A stretch of 64,000 nt of DNA, taken from positions 1,240,001-1,304,000 of the forward strand of contig NC_025261.1 of assembly GCF_000740895.1 (NCBI RefSeq). The letters are read 5' to 3'. Below the pieces are notes generated by a model. The model did not search any database and was not told the origin of the DNA. It saw nothing but the letters and a program-made list of their open reading frames with translations. Origin of the DNA: Theileria orientalis strain Shintoku. Lineage: Eukaryota > Apicomplexa > Aconoidasida > Piroplasmida > Theileriidae. The position numbers and the translations under genes are program-made. Shown piece by piece: positions 33,301 to 43,202 of this stretch (position 1 is the first letter of the stretch; the number at the start of each line of letters is the position of its first letter).

Positions 33301-34009
33301 TGATTCCAATGGTGCGACTGCTGGTGCAACTCCCAATGCAACTACTAATGCAACTACTAATGCAACTGCCATAACCAGTACCACTGGTGCCAGTGCAACT
33401 ACTGGTGGCTCAAACAAAAGATATGCCGCTCCATCGTCATCAGCTCCCAGTAAAAGGAGGAAGTATGAATTTGACACCGTGCACGTCAGCATGAACAACG
33501 TGGTTAAGTTGGTGCTGTGTAGGCTGGCAGTGAACAGAGATGAGCCTCTGCTGACGAAGATGATTAAGATCATAAACAGAGTCAACACCGACGCAGACCT
33601 GAAGTACATTCTCTACCACATAAGAGTCAACAGGGACCTCGATGAAATGATACACATCATCAGCTTGTTTAACACAGTTGGCCAAAAGAGAGACCGCAAA
33701 CAGGTGGAAACGGACAGAAGAGTGACTGAGCTCGACAGACTCGTGCTGAAGAGCAACATGTCGCACCTGAGCGAAGAGGACGCGAGGGAAATGGCCGGAA
33801 GGGTAAACAGACTGCTGATGAGCTCACTGCTAGATGGAGAGACTCAGATGTACAAGGTGGTCAAAATACTCGCCAATTTGCGGAAAAAGCACCTATCGTT
33901 GTTCAAGGGGCTTTACCTGGACAACTATATCGCAGCACTCAAGTCAACCGTCAGGTTGAACAGAGAAAACAGAGTTTTTATCAAACTGCTGAGTAGATTA
34001 ACTCTGTGA
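27332..34009 (+). CDS. Giant single-exon protein, possibly URB1/Npa1-like
   Basis: 2225 residues in one uninterrupted frame, unusual here where most genes are spliced. The N-terminal 600 residues are leucine-rich helical repeats (for example NLALLYLLESPNCTELLELL) resembling the start of URB1/Npa1, a large nucleolar scaffold for early 60S assembly; the match is by general pattern, not by a signature. Several low-complexity blocks interrupt helical regions: an Asn/Asp/Gly tract near residue 710, a Glu/Gln/Lys repeat near 1370-1410, and Ser/Asn/Thr tracts near 1770-1860 and 1970-2030. No signal peptide, zinc finger or enzyme motif found. A basic PSKRRKYEF segment could be a nuclear signal. Gene certain, function weak. 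Confidence 0.9.
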   Translation: MEGSMSGLKIASFIVRNDLDDLCPEYRLKRHINKSFKKVKLDKLNLEKELSKLKELEKEVEYVLYKPFQNDKNLALLYLLESPNCTELLELLKIDDTQTKTRAISMLLFILEKRVYSTNMTFSPFKEAGNELNLAKNILNLFSKAMDSIFVNDDVIINYTLKLIFECVKRLNLEYLSRFLSNFNLIKYLNKCHVTTHPDVNFTIYKAFLSLFESPEDEEKGLSRNMLNLNGMEVSLRRTLSSLKSLLTREESEEGEVGAGTNRNGKRASPTESLEGESESEKEDLYYSNGKIKLAIILLLGIKGVRLQKDLVHLVFSHFKHEHWVTQVALAHLGVCYLSRCFQSHSNEAAEKKSMEYLINNVNNSMLQLQKLGMKVAKSRLYDYAKDGSSSGSSGVGLNGQKADEGVINVEADSTRIDASAVARVVKRILREFILVLNGNVEDSMIVTLLLKYDLWFISKELDGLYRINGNVYKQYVNQINVGSASSHAVIVEIMVKYLSRGFDLPEYVTKGTLNSLLSSKSMSLLNNVFQLFIKIMDTNQSSDALPDIKTIINLNPATIKSSEEERGKYELEALGNWLELLYRSNFGGLKGVYDPLKLFKIAKVSENYTLVSRYLLGFLKNKSAHAVDREIISLKNEHGSVSLEDEEALKRVKIDMNLMSCVYQLGINDSLVISNLHYKCLKLLLARYVLVNAILTYHSEESSEEFGAGNDDGDANDNNEGDANDNNNGNKTNASGSASASGPNGDNLGHISALREKDHNRSTIRPLENKLLQQYNNKLRRYLKLILSNVLATTGDGSNETSKTQPENVHGEGKMEQYVKNVNSVFLSNVIIVMYNIIIKSNLQLLYPLREVKGAQASGVFIQQYKCLNCILNGYFQGNIYMKLFFEILLQVSKYPESFDVNLKYYRCVSCNDYYVNFVGLFDSKYAELQLLRRDLVEYNEGTGETDRNKSVIKDKVAVEKKSVDKDKVAVAGEKNKSRVLVGDNLKSFTQYVNKILIYYVKDAETREYLKMQVLNVVNHLQSPLDYFTTRDSVISGSTAVENKRLEIYKGLAQSISKLVAESRGDGQTSNKKKRSTITSGKSSHNHTSSKSSNKHTSDNSHSNVYDVNTCEGRTNILLSNIENVLSKIGSMKETETLDLKEMDKGMNMDTENSLLDYVYCYVVKLIETDKSYKKIKNILKPCREESYDLGLLSDYVMNKHKTMSRQLMHLLSIGLILGEENHEIKSEIELKREGTVKSSTGTSHANNIGDNAIGVPGANKSDGISIGSTSNGNNSPRGDARRESTRKLILFMILVNNNTELQELIINNKRTFKLLVSNLQRLKQCRNNCTYFTCNFTLLYLLMELLYVYIRRRCKVVEESKETKEQQEKTKTTKENKEQQESEQESGRKEQESEQESERKEQEGEEDHDDDDDNDIESKVDAERSNRKHRKVMAEILYSDWFMEKCELILRRKYYYLGYSIETKLYKVALKILYFMFYSLKHEDTRKMDKDKRKRALGRYYVLLKDIYKCTNNKDDVMIKQIVYKIIRVSNKLDKKRQKVRVREPSDDLEFYLKLLDINHFKLVHYSSNIEKRLKVDCLDGKVVGGCSIHRDCNNSNGNLCNGPYGNSSNQYNGKCGSGYNTHNHSHCSGYNTYNCACGSVNGNHEDADDVEARDDRDCHGYLNNWLIYNKALVFKTFKGGDLGQLRLNLTLYNHNKEDNGASGYDEEDNGILDANRTTVDAYRFSGHCNHSSRQVELEEFTRCNKIMEVEEVLDYRGNSTATNSYNDHDNDSSSGNVGNDSSSRNVGNDSDHEVEVDSVTVYVDGVATENGVNVTADDGSGSSRSNTTTNSTSTATTTTTTTTTTTTSVTRVSGNTDLDEDLINSLECSNSYYYNSVVDALLLHENANIGSSYKHSLTEDDILISKLTAFSSRLNGSEEVNKNEIMCSLMMPDYYKYDLEYLMGYVYKLLLIQYYSQGPTSSCATVNSTTASATYATTSTSTTVSVTDSNGATAGATPNATTNATTNATAITSTTGASATTGGSNKRYAAPSSSAPSKRRKYEFDTVHVSMNNVVKLVLCRLAVNRDEPLLTKMIKIINRVNTDADLKYILYHIRVNRDLDEMIHIISLFNTVGQKRDRKQVETDRRVTELDRLVLKSNMSHLSEEDAREMAGRVNRLLMSSLLDGETQMYKVVKILANLRKKHLSLFKGLYLDNYIAALKSTVRLNRENRVFIKLLSRLTL
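32819..32885 (+). repeat. ACA/ACC microsatellite coding for poly-Thr
   Basis: In-frame trinucleotide array (ACAACCACAACC...) encoding about a dozen consecutive Thr residues inside the giant protein. Such arrays slip and vary in length between strains. Confidence 0.85.
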
Positions 34010-34313
34010 CTCAAATTTGTTTAATCGTACCCTTTTACACACTCTTTGCTCAAGTTTTACTCTCCACAACTGTTACATTTTTTATCAGTTCTGCTAGCCA
34101 TTAGCCGATTGTTATATTCCAACTAACAAATTAGTCTACTTATTACCTGCCTGCATACGGATTCTAACTACTTGCCTAATCACGAACCTAGTTACAAGCA
34201 CACATGTACATGTAAGTTTATGTATGGATACGAGCAGGAACACAGACGCCACTGAAGCTGTCGATCGTAAATTTGGTACAATAGCAAGTATGACTTGTTC
34301 CTTGTAATTAAAA

Positions 34314-36335
34314 TTAGTGGACTTTAGTTAAGTTAAAAATGGTTTTAAGGGATTTTTTGGTTCTCTCTTCATAATCCTTCCTAAGTGACTCCGGAATCTC
34401 CTTGTTCGGGTTTAAAACCTTAATCGTGGACATAACGTTGCCCCTGACGTCAACGCACTTGCAGACGAGGGCGTCAAAGTCTGAGCCAAAGGACGAGTGG
34501 CGGCTGTCTTCGTCGTCAGACTCGTCGTCGGACTCGTCGCCAGGCCTGCGAGTGAAGTTCTTGTACACCTCAAGCAGGACGAGGTGGGAGGAGCGAGAAG
34601 CCCTGGCGTTCTTCAAGACGGACTTGAGGGGACGCACGTGGGTGGTGGTCTCGCCGTCCTCACCGGTCCTTTCGACAATCACAGAGTTGAAACAGCCTCT
34701 AGGCTCGAGCAGGTAGGGGCTGGGACAGTAGAAGCCGATCGGGCCCTTGTTCGCGTCGACAGTGCACTTGGAGATCACCTTATCGTTCTCGGAGCTGGTC
34801 TCGAAGTCCACGAACTCGTGAATGAAAAACTCGTTCCTCGTCCCACAGCCAATTGTGTAGGGGTCGGTGGGCACGAGGCCTATGTTAATGACTCCGTTGA
34901 TGTGGCCCTCCTGAGAAGGGCTTTTAACGTGCTGACGGTCGGCGTTCGGACTGTTCATCAGGGTCCAGTAGTAGTTGAGCCCAGTGACCTCGGTCGTTTG
35001 GACGAGAATGGCGTCCTTCTCGTACTTGAACACGTACTCAAGTCGGTCAGTGGCATGCACCTTTTCAACGGAGAAGCCGGTGGTGATCATGATGTCCCGG
35101 AGGTTGGCGAGCACGTCGCGCCTGGAGCCCAGGGCCTGAATGTAGGTCAAGTACCTCAATTCGGTGGGCTCAATGATGGAGAAGCGCTTCAAGCCCATCA
35201 TGTTAACCACGCTGTTGTTCGGGGGGGCTATGAGGCGAAGGCTCTCTCCAGGGTGCAGGTTGTGCCTGCAGAGCTGAAGCGGAATTGTCTGGCGGGGCCT
35301 CAGGTTCTCGAAGACGCGCGTGAAGTCGCAGAGGTGCTCAGTGCGCTTCACGACCTTGAGCTCGGAGGTCACGTTCCCCTTCTCGTCCCTGCACTTGCAG
35401 CTGAACGGGAGGTCAGTGACAAGTCCAGTGTCCGGAATCTTGTACAGGTGAAGCCTGCCAGGCCTATTGGTGTGCTTGAACTCGGGGTCGTAGTAAGTCA
35501 TCTTTTTTCTGTCCACGAAACAGGACTTGTCGTCGAAAGTCTGGTCGTCTGCGCAGTAAAGTCCGACGATCATTCCGGGCTCGGGCTCAATCTCGCACAT
35601 GGTTGAGGTTTGCTGAGGAGGGCCGTTGGGACTGAGCAAGTTTTTAACAGCACTAAGGTTGCTGAACAGGGGGTAGTTGCCGGTTCCGCACCCGTAGCTG
35701 ATCGGGAGCACGTCGGTGAACTTGATTTCAACCCACCTGTAGAGAACGTCCTTCTGGGCGCTCTCTCCAGCTTCTGAGGCAGCAGAGGCGTCCTCGGACA
35801 GTAGTTTGTACACACACGCAAAGTTCAGCGTGAACTCGGGGTCCCTTGAGACAATGGTCGAGGAGTACGGGTGCTGAAACATGTAGCTTCCGCCGAACCA
35901 CTCAGGAGCAGAGTGAACCAGAGTGCGGTCACTCCTGAACACGTCAAAGTTCTTCATCACGCGACCCAAACTGTCCTGGATTCCGCCCTTGGACATAGGA
36001 GCAAGAGTGTGAGTAGTCAAGTCGGGAGGGTAAAGAGTGATCAACCCGCTCTTGCGAGTGTGCTCGTTGCCGCAGAACACCTTCAGGGCACTGCCCGGAG
36101 GAAGAGTGTACCTGAGAACATTGTCCTCGCCAGAATTAAAGTCGTTAATGTCCTTGAAGGTGAGCGTTTTATTGAAAACAGTGTAATTGAGAGCAAATTG
36201 AGTGGCCTTGGCAACATTCTTTTTCACAGCGGAGAGGCCAGCCTCTCCAATGGAAGAGAAGTCAAAGGAGGAAGAGGAGGCAAAACGGACCAAAGAAATA
36301 AACAAAAAAGTTACAACACTATTAATTAACTTCAT
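34314..36335 (-). CDS. Secreted 6-Cys (s48/45) family protein
   Basis: 673 residues, one exon. A signal peptide (MKLINSVVTFLFISLVRFAS) precedes two s48/45-type modules. The hallmarks are a CG opening (CGNEHTRKSG; CGTGNYPLF; CGTRNEFF), a VGLYCADD / IGFYCPSPY strand with GCF or SCF closing, and a C-x-C strand followed by (D/V)-x-(K/R)GNV (CKCRDEKGNVTS, CKCVDVRGNVMS). There is no hydrophobic C-terminus, so no GPI anchor: it should be secreted or held by a partner. 6-Cys proteins act in gamete recognition and immune interaction in related parasites; the specific role here is unknown. An acidic DESDDESDDEDS insert lies before the last strand pair. Third positions are markedly G/C-rich. Divergent from the kinase gene. 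Confidence 0.9.
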   Translation of the reverse strand: MKLINSVVTFLFISLVRFASSSSFDFSSIGEAGLSAVKKNVAKATQFALNYTVFNKTLTFKDINDFNSGEDNVLRYTLPPGSALKVFCGNEHTRKSGLITLYPPDLTTHTLAPMSKGGIQDSLGRVMKNFDVFRSDRTLVHSAPEWFGGSYMFQHPYSSTIVSRDPEFTLNFACVYKLLSEDASAASEAGESAQKDVLYRWVEIKFTDVLPISYGCGTGNYPLFSNLSAVKNLLSPNGPPQQTSTMCEIEPEPGMIVGLYCADDQTFDDKSCFVDRKKMTYYDPEFKHTNRPGRLHLYKIPDTGLVTDLPFSCKCRDEKGNVTSELKVVKRTEHLCDFTRVFENLRPRQTIPLQLCRHNLHPGESLRLIAPPNNSVVNMMGLKRFSIIEPTELRYLTYIQALGSRRDVLANLRDIMITTGFSVEKVHATDRLEYVFKYEKDAILVQTTEVTGLNYYWTLMNSPNADRQHVKSPSQEGHINGVINIGLVPTDPYTIGCGTRNEFFIHEFVDFETSSENDKVISKCTVDANKGPIGFYCPSPYLLEPRGCFNSVIVERTGEDGETTTHVRPLKSVLKNARASRSSHLVLLEVYKNFTRRPGDESDDESDDEDSRHSSFGSDFDALVCKCVDVRGNVMSTIKVLNPNKEIPESLRKDYEERTKKSLKTIFNLTKVH

Positions 36336-36390
36336 TTTCGAATCAATTAATCATGAATTTAATATATAGTTACATATAACTAATATTATA

Positions 36391-36419
36391 CATTGTGTTA
36401 CACGATGTGTAACACAATG
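36391..36419. promoter_or_regulatory. Perfect 13-bp inverted repeat in a divergent promoter
   Basis: CATTGTGTTACAC and its exact reverse complement are separated by three bases (GAT). It is 55 bp upstream of the 6-Cys start and about 210 bp upstream of the kinase start. Either a dimeric transcription-factor site (GTGTAACAC core, palindromic) or a transcribed hairpin. Function is inferred from position only. Confidence 0.55.
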
Positions 36420-36628
36420 GTTTGCCGTAAGGACTCAAAGGTGAGCCTCAAGCATGACAAAGAGTCAAAAATAGACCTACATGGGAATTAAGGTTAAACA
36501 AGGAATGCGGTGAAAGCGAATGTGAGGTGCCGAGATTCCTTACCTCAGTCCAGCTAGGATTCTCAAATTTTGGATAAAAAGGGTTTAATGGTATCAGAAC
36601 AACAGCCTGTAAAGTAAACTGAGAAGTT

Positions 36629-37844
36629 ATGTCTAAATTTGAGATAATTAAGCACGTCCACTACGGAAAATGTAACGATGTGTTCATATCGCGTGATTCC
36701 AAGGGGAATAAGTATGCAGTAAAGCGTTTTTACAAAAGTGAGCTGGAAAAAACTAAATGTTACACAAACCGACAAGGAAAACTGGTCAGGAAGGACTGGC
36801 TGGAGGACTTTAAGCGTTCCCTGGAAATTCAACTCATGGTAGACGATGATTCTTGCATAAAGTGCCACGCAGTATTTGGTATAGACCTGTCGAAGGAAGT
36901 TCCGATTATAGAAGAAGAGATAGAACTAGGTAAAAGAAGAAATTAGAATATCTTAGACTAAATTTAGCACCAATTCACTTAGTCGCACATCATTATACAA
37001 CAGTTTTCGACTTTGCCGAGTGCGGAAGCCTAATGGACCTGGAGAGTTTTGACGTGCCGATCGCTGAGTTTCCAAAAGGAGTCGTAAAGTGTATCGCAAA
37101 GGACATGCTTCAAGCGCTGCAGTACCGTAGGTTTATCGGCAATTGACCGTTGTTAGTGGCCACGATCAATGTTGCACACCGAGACGTAAAGCCTAGCAAT
37201 ATATTCATGAATAAACAGGGGAGGTCGAAACTAGGTAAAGTTTATGATCAGAATGCATATTAGTGTTTACCATATGTTTGATTAAACAAACAAACATTAA
37301 TTTCCCGGTTTATTAACTTAAATTAGGCGACTTTGGAGAGTCAGATATCATGACGAAAGATGGAAAGGTTAGAGGCTCCAAAGGCTCATACTACTACCTG
37401 GCGCCAGAGGTTTTTGAATTAAACAACGGTATCACGTAGTCCAAATAGCCAGAATGAGCTATTAAGAAACTACACATTAACTAGATAGGGATGTTGAGAT
37501 AGCACAGTAGCTAAACAAGGCAAATTAGAGCCCATAAGAGTCTTGTAGACGAAAAGGACGGAAGCGCCATTGACATGTGGGCGCTGGGAGTAACGCTGTG
37601 GATCTTGTACTTCAGAAGGTTCCCGTTCAGCCCTAACAAGTCGATGTACGAGTCAATGGAGGAAATACAAAACTTTAATTTCAAGAAGGAAATTGAGGCA
37701 TTAAAGAGGAGTTGCGAAGAAAGAGGCGAGGAATGGGACGAAGGCTTCGTAGATTTGCTCGGAAGAATTTTGGAAAACGATCCGAACGTGAGGATGAAGC
37801 CAAAGGAGGCCCTGGTAGGACTTATGCACACATTAGTTAATTGA
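36629..37844 (+). CDS. Small serine/threonine protein kinase
   Basis: Five exons: 36629-36929, 36983-37126, 37157-37234, 37327-37428, 37531-37844; 312 residues, i.e. essentially only a kinase domain. Visible subdomains: a degenerate Gly loop (HYGKCNDVF), catalytic Lys in YAVKRF, HRDVKPSNI catalytic loop (exon 3), DFG (DFGES, exon 4), YLAPE, and DMWALGVTLW (exon 5). All catalytic residues are present. The HRDVKPSN and GSYYYLAPE style suggests a CAMK-kinase/STE-like affinity, but I cannot assign a group. No regulatory domain, lipidation site or membrane segment was seen. Introns are very short (30 to 102 nt). Confidence 0.9.
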
Positions 37845-38037
37845 ATAATTAAATTGATAAGGAATACTGGGAAAAGTAGCCAAAACTAAGTAGAATGTCA
37901 ATAATGAATCATTTTAGAACCATCCTTCCCTAGGCGATGTCGATTATGAGGTAGCACGACTATTTTGTTTAAAAAACAAAAAATCATTATTGTAATTTAG
38001 TCCATTCACACATATACACTTAAATATAAGTCCCATA

Positions 38038-39956
<1,919 letters not shown>

Positions 39957-40474
39957 ACAACACTAATTCTCAAATAATGTGACTAAAATTATGAACATAT
40001 GTGCAGTCAGATAGTAGAAATAGGCATAGAGTATATCACATAGTTTCAACGAAAAGTTATTAAGGTTACAAATTTATGTGTAAAACCAAATTAGGCTAAA
40101 GTTATTAGGGGTAGTCGAATTATATTTTAGAAAATTTATGATTTTATGTGTAAATGATAACTGTGACTTTTTGTCAAAAATAAGTAATAAATCCCCCATA
40201 CGTAAGATCTTAGTCACTTAACTCAGAGTATTCTCAAAGATATGTAAAATAAAATAGGAAATTTAGGAATAAAGGTAAATAAAATATAATTGTACACTAA
40301 AATAAAGTTCTAAGGCAGAAAAAAAGACAAGTTGTATAATACAATTGAGCCGGAGTTGTATAGAAGAAACGAATCTACGGAAAGTACACGAACAGATACA
40401 CAAATGGTCGAAAGCATTTGTATACTGGAGAAAAATAATAAAATAAATCTCAGAAAGACCGGATGACTTAGAAA
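39957..40474. other. Intergenic, AT-rich
   Basis: Between KRR1 and the SNARE gene, both on the plus strand. No gene is supported. The minus-strand frame that starts within the SNARE gene and ends here is a shadow. Confidence 0.5.
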
Positions 40475-41818
40475 ATGCCTAAAAAATACGCAAAGTCGAC
40501 GATGGGTGCCATGGCCGCAAGGAACACGAGGGTGGCCAACGCGGCAAAAAAGGCAGTGCAGGACTTCAAAATGACAGTGACGAACATACTCAGAGAGGTA
40601 AGGTAGAGTTAAACTCACGATTCTCAGGGCTCCGCGCACGATAAAATGTCGAACATCCAGAGGAAGAAAATGTAAGTGGATAGCTAGGCAACCCGAGACG
40701 AGCGTGAACAAAAACTTGTAGACTGAAGGATGTTCAAAATATCCAGGAGGAAGCCTCGAATATACTGACGTCGTTGTACGAGTACTCGGAAGAATTGAGA
40801 GAAAAGAATGTAAGTAAAGATAATATTTGGAAAACTGTTCCCCAAATTGGGAAATAGGACTGAATAAACCTTGATACAAGATTAATGTCAAATGTAGGAG
40901 TCGTTTATACTGTACGATAGCTTGCTGGACGAGTTTAAGCAGCACATGAGTAAACTCGAGGATTTGCAAAATAAACTGGTAAATTATCAAAAATCGCTAA
41001 CGAATTCAATATCCGACATCAAGCACGACATGTAAGCATCAGAGATAAATATCCACAACTGCGTTGAAAACACAGCTTCGTTTGCTAATGAAACGTTTAG
41101 ATACGTGGACGAGGATGAGAAGATGGAGTTGGAGCAGGAGCAGCTACTTGAAAATATGTTAGTTTAGTAGTCTGTAACCATATGAATTAGCACAAAAGTA
41201 CAATTAGTCATTCACTTCAATTTACATTACCGATTTCTAAAATAAACATACAGAGTGGAGTATCCTTTAGAGAATAATATATTGCAAGAACGATCGCAGC
41301 AGATTAAAGACCTAAGGTCCTCCGTGCACGGTAATTGCATAAGCTTTTAAAATCGACCGTAGGTATACAAGATATGTATGTTGAAATCGGAGACATGGTG
41401 GATTACCAAGGGGATCAACTAGGTAACTTAGAGATACACAGTAGCCTTACACCAAACTAGTTACTACGAGAATCTTATCTTAATTAGCGACAGATACGAT
41501 CTCATTAAACTAATGCACACGCAGACGATATTGAAAACAATATGCTAAATGTAGTATTCGATTCTAGAGTGGCTAATCAAAATTTGAGATCCATAGATCG
41601 CAGTACCTCTACATTGCCAAAAACAACGTAAGTTATACGTATATGTATGAGTATTTGTATTTGCGCATTTATGCATCCGTTTAGTAACTAATAACAGCAA
41701 TGACTAGCAGTACATAACAACCTACGTCAATATATAATGATAATGATACAGGTACTATATTATATTCCTCCTGATGTTTTGCATTTTGGTAGTTTTAGTT
41801 ATATTTAAAAAGATTTGA
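40475..41818 (+). CDS. Qa-SNARE (syntaxin-like), tail-anchored
   Basis: Nine small exons: 40475-40597, 40628-40671, 40722-40809, 40898-41031, 41101-41157, 41254-41330, 41363-41422, 41525-41627, 41752-41818; 250 residues. N-terminal helices, then a SNARE motif from about residue 159: SVHGIQDMYVEIGDMVDYQGDQL, split here as IQDMYVEIGDMVDYQG and DDIENNMLNVV, with the central zero-layer Gln in YQGDQ. The last exon is a membrane anchor (YYIIFLLMFCILVVLVIF) with a two-Lys tail. Qa-SNAREs pair with Qb, Qc and R partners to fuse vesicles; the endosomal/Golgi subtype cannot be settled from sequence alone. Every intron is GT-AG and in phase. No single frame covers more than a fraction of it. Confidence 0.9.
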
Positions 41819-41895
41819 TTTTCAATCTCAATATTCACGTATGAATATATGATTACAAATGTTTACGTGTTTGTGAGTGAGATGGTGGCCCTGGG

Positions 41896-42561
41896 TTAGA
41901 CTGAAAGCACTACTCTCAGGTGGGCCTTGGGCTTCCTGATGATGTCGCAGCGGCCCTTGGCGCGGAAAAGAGGCTTCTTGATGAAGCCGCCGTTGGTGGC
42001 GCTGAGCTCCCTGAACCTGGGCCTGAGAGTCTCGTCCCCGTAGAGGCGCTTTGCGTTGAAAAGAGCAGATTTGATGGCCTTGTAGATGGCGATAGCGTAC
42101 CTGTTCGCGCCCCTCTGAGCCAAGTCCCCAAGAGCAAGGAGCACAGGCATCTTTTTGATCTGCCTGAGGATCTTCGTGAGCTTAATGGGCGACAGGAGAA
42201 GGTACTTGACGGTGGCGGAGGCGGTCCTGCCGATGAAGAGCTTGTCCATTCTGCCGCCCCTGTGACGCTTGCGAACCTTGATTCCCATCTTCTCAGCCCT
42301 CAAGTGGTCCAGGTAGGACTGCCTCTTCTGCTTCAAAGTGTTCTCCATCATCCTGACCTCGGGAGAGTCAGCCTCATACCTGCGAATGGGAAGCTCGGAG
42401 TTGATATCGTGAATCTACAGACAAAGTTAGAGGGAATTAACAGAGGAATCCTGCGAGAAGTAGCTGTGACGAGTTTATTTGTAACTAACTAAGGCAATGG
42501 TCTTTAAAGACTATCAGGTGCAGCGATTATACGAAATTGTAAACTAAAATTACCTTTTCCA
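41896..42561 (-). CDS. Ribosomal protein uL22, bacterial/mitochondrial type
   Basis: Exons 42553-42561 (only MEK) and 41896-42414, 175 residues. The L22 core is clear: LLSPIKLTKILRQIKKMPV, then RYAIAIYKAIKSALFNAK and the C-terminal hook FRAKGRCDIIRKPKAHLRV, matching bacterial R-x-RGRADRI-x-K-x-SHI. A basic KRHRGGRMDK segment precedes the core. It lines the exit tunnel of the organelle ribosome. Not the cytosolic L17 form, which has a different C-terminus. The tiny first exon is the least certain part; an internal Met could also be the start. Convergent with the SNARE gene, stops 77 bases apart. Confidence 0.85.
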
Positions 42562-43202
42562 TCTTTTGAGAAATGGTTAACCGGGGAACGGAGTTAACAG
42601 AGAAGGACCTCGAATATGTGTAAGAACAGTTATGCGATAGAAATGCAAAGCAGAAAAAATTTTTGCAAAACAGTATTAGAAAAATTAAAAACAACTTAAT
42701 TAACATCAAAAAACCACATTCTAAGGGACTAATCAATCAAAAACAGGTGTGAGATTTTGAGCTAAGGAAGGAAACCAGAAAGGGAAAAGAGGATTAAAAT
42801 ATGTGTGTTACTCTGCAGAAAATCATTGAACAAGGAACTCTAAACATTAAAAGGGCTAATTCGGGGGTTTGAAAATAAATTAGCCCTAGATTCACAACTG
42901 GGTACGGATGGGGAATCTGCCTCGGAAATTAGAAGAAAAACCCATACAAACTTGAAAATAAATATGTAAACAAGAGGGATTATATTATTTAAACATGCCT
43001 AGAGGTATTTTAAATAATATATCCCCGAAGTTGTAAATTATCTATTAAACAAAAGTTAATGTGAGTTACGTTAAATTTATGTACTATATTAAGCAAAGTG
43101 ACAATTAAGTATCGATAAATCAAACAAATTTACAATATTGCGTTGAATTAACAGGAAATTAGTATAATTTTAAGGAATTATGATTAAAAATTGATCATTA
43201 CA
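42562..43202. other. Divergent intergenic region, AT-rich
   Basis: Between the divergent uL22 and Na+/H+ exchanger genes. Includes a near-palindrome around 42985-43020 (ATTATTTAAAC...TTTAAATAATAT). No gene is supported. Confidence 0.5.

Noticed and set aside
34497..35606. 369-codon plus-strand open frame opposite the 6-Cys gene
   Set aside because: The 6-Cys protein on the minus strand has a signal peptide and clear family cysteines; the opposite frame is open because of G/C-rich third positions and has no domain.
41920..42492. 190-codon plus frame opposite uL22
   Set aside because: Shadow of the GC-biased uL22 exon, whose translation matches L22.
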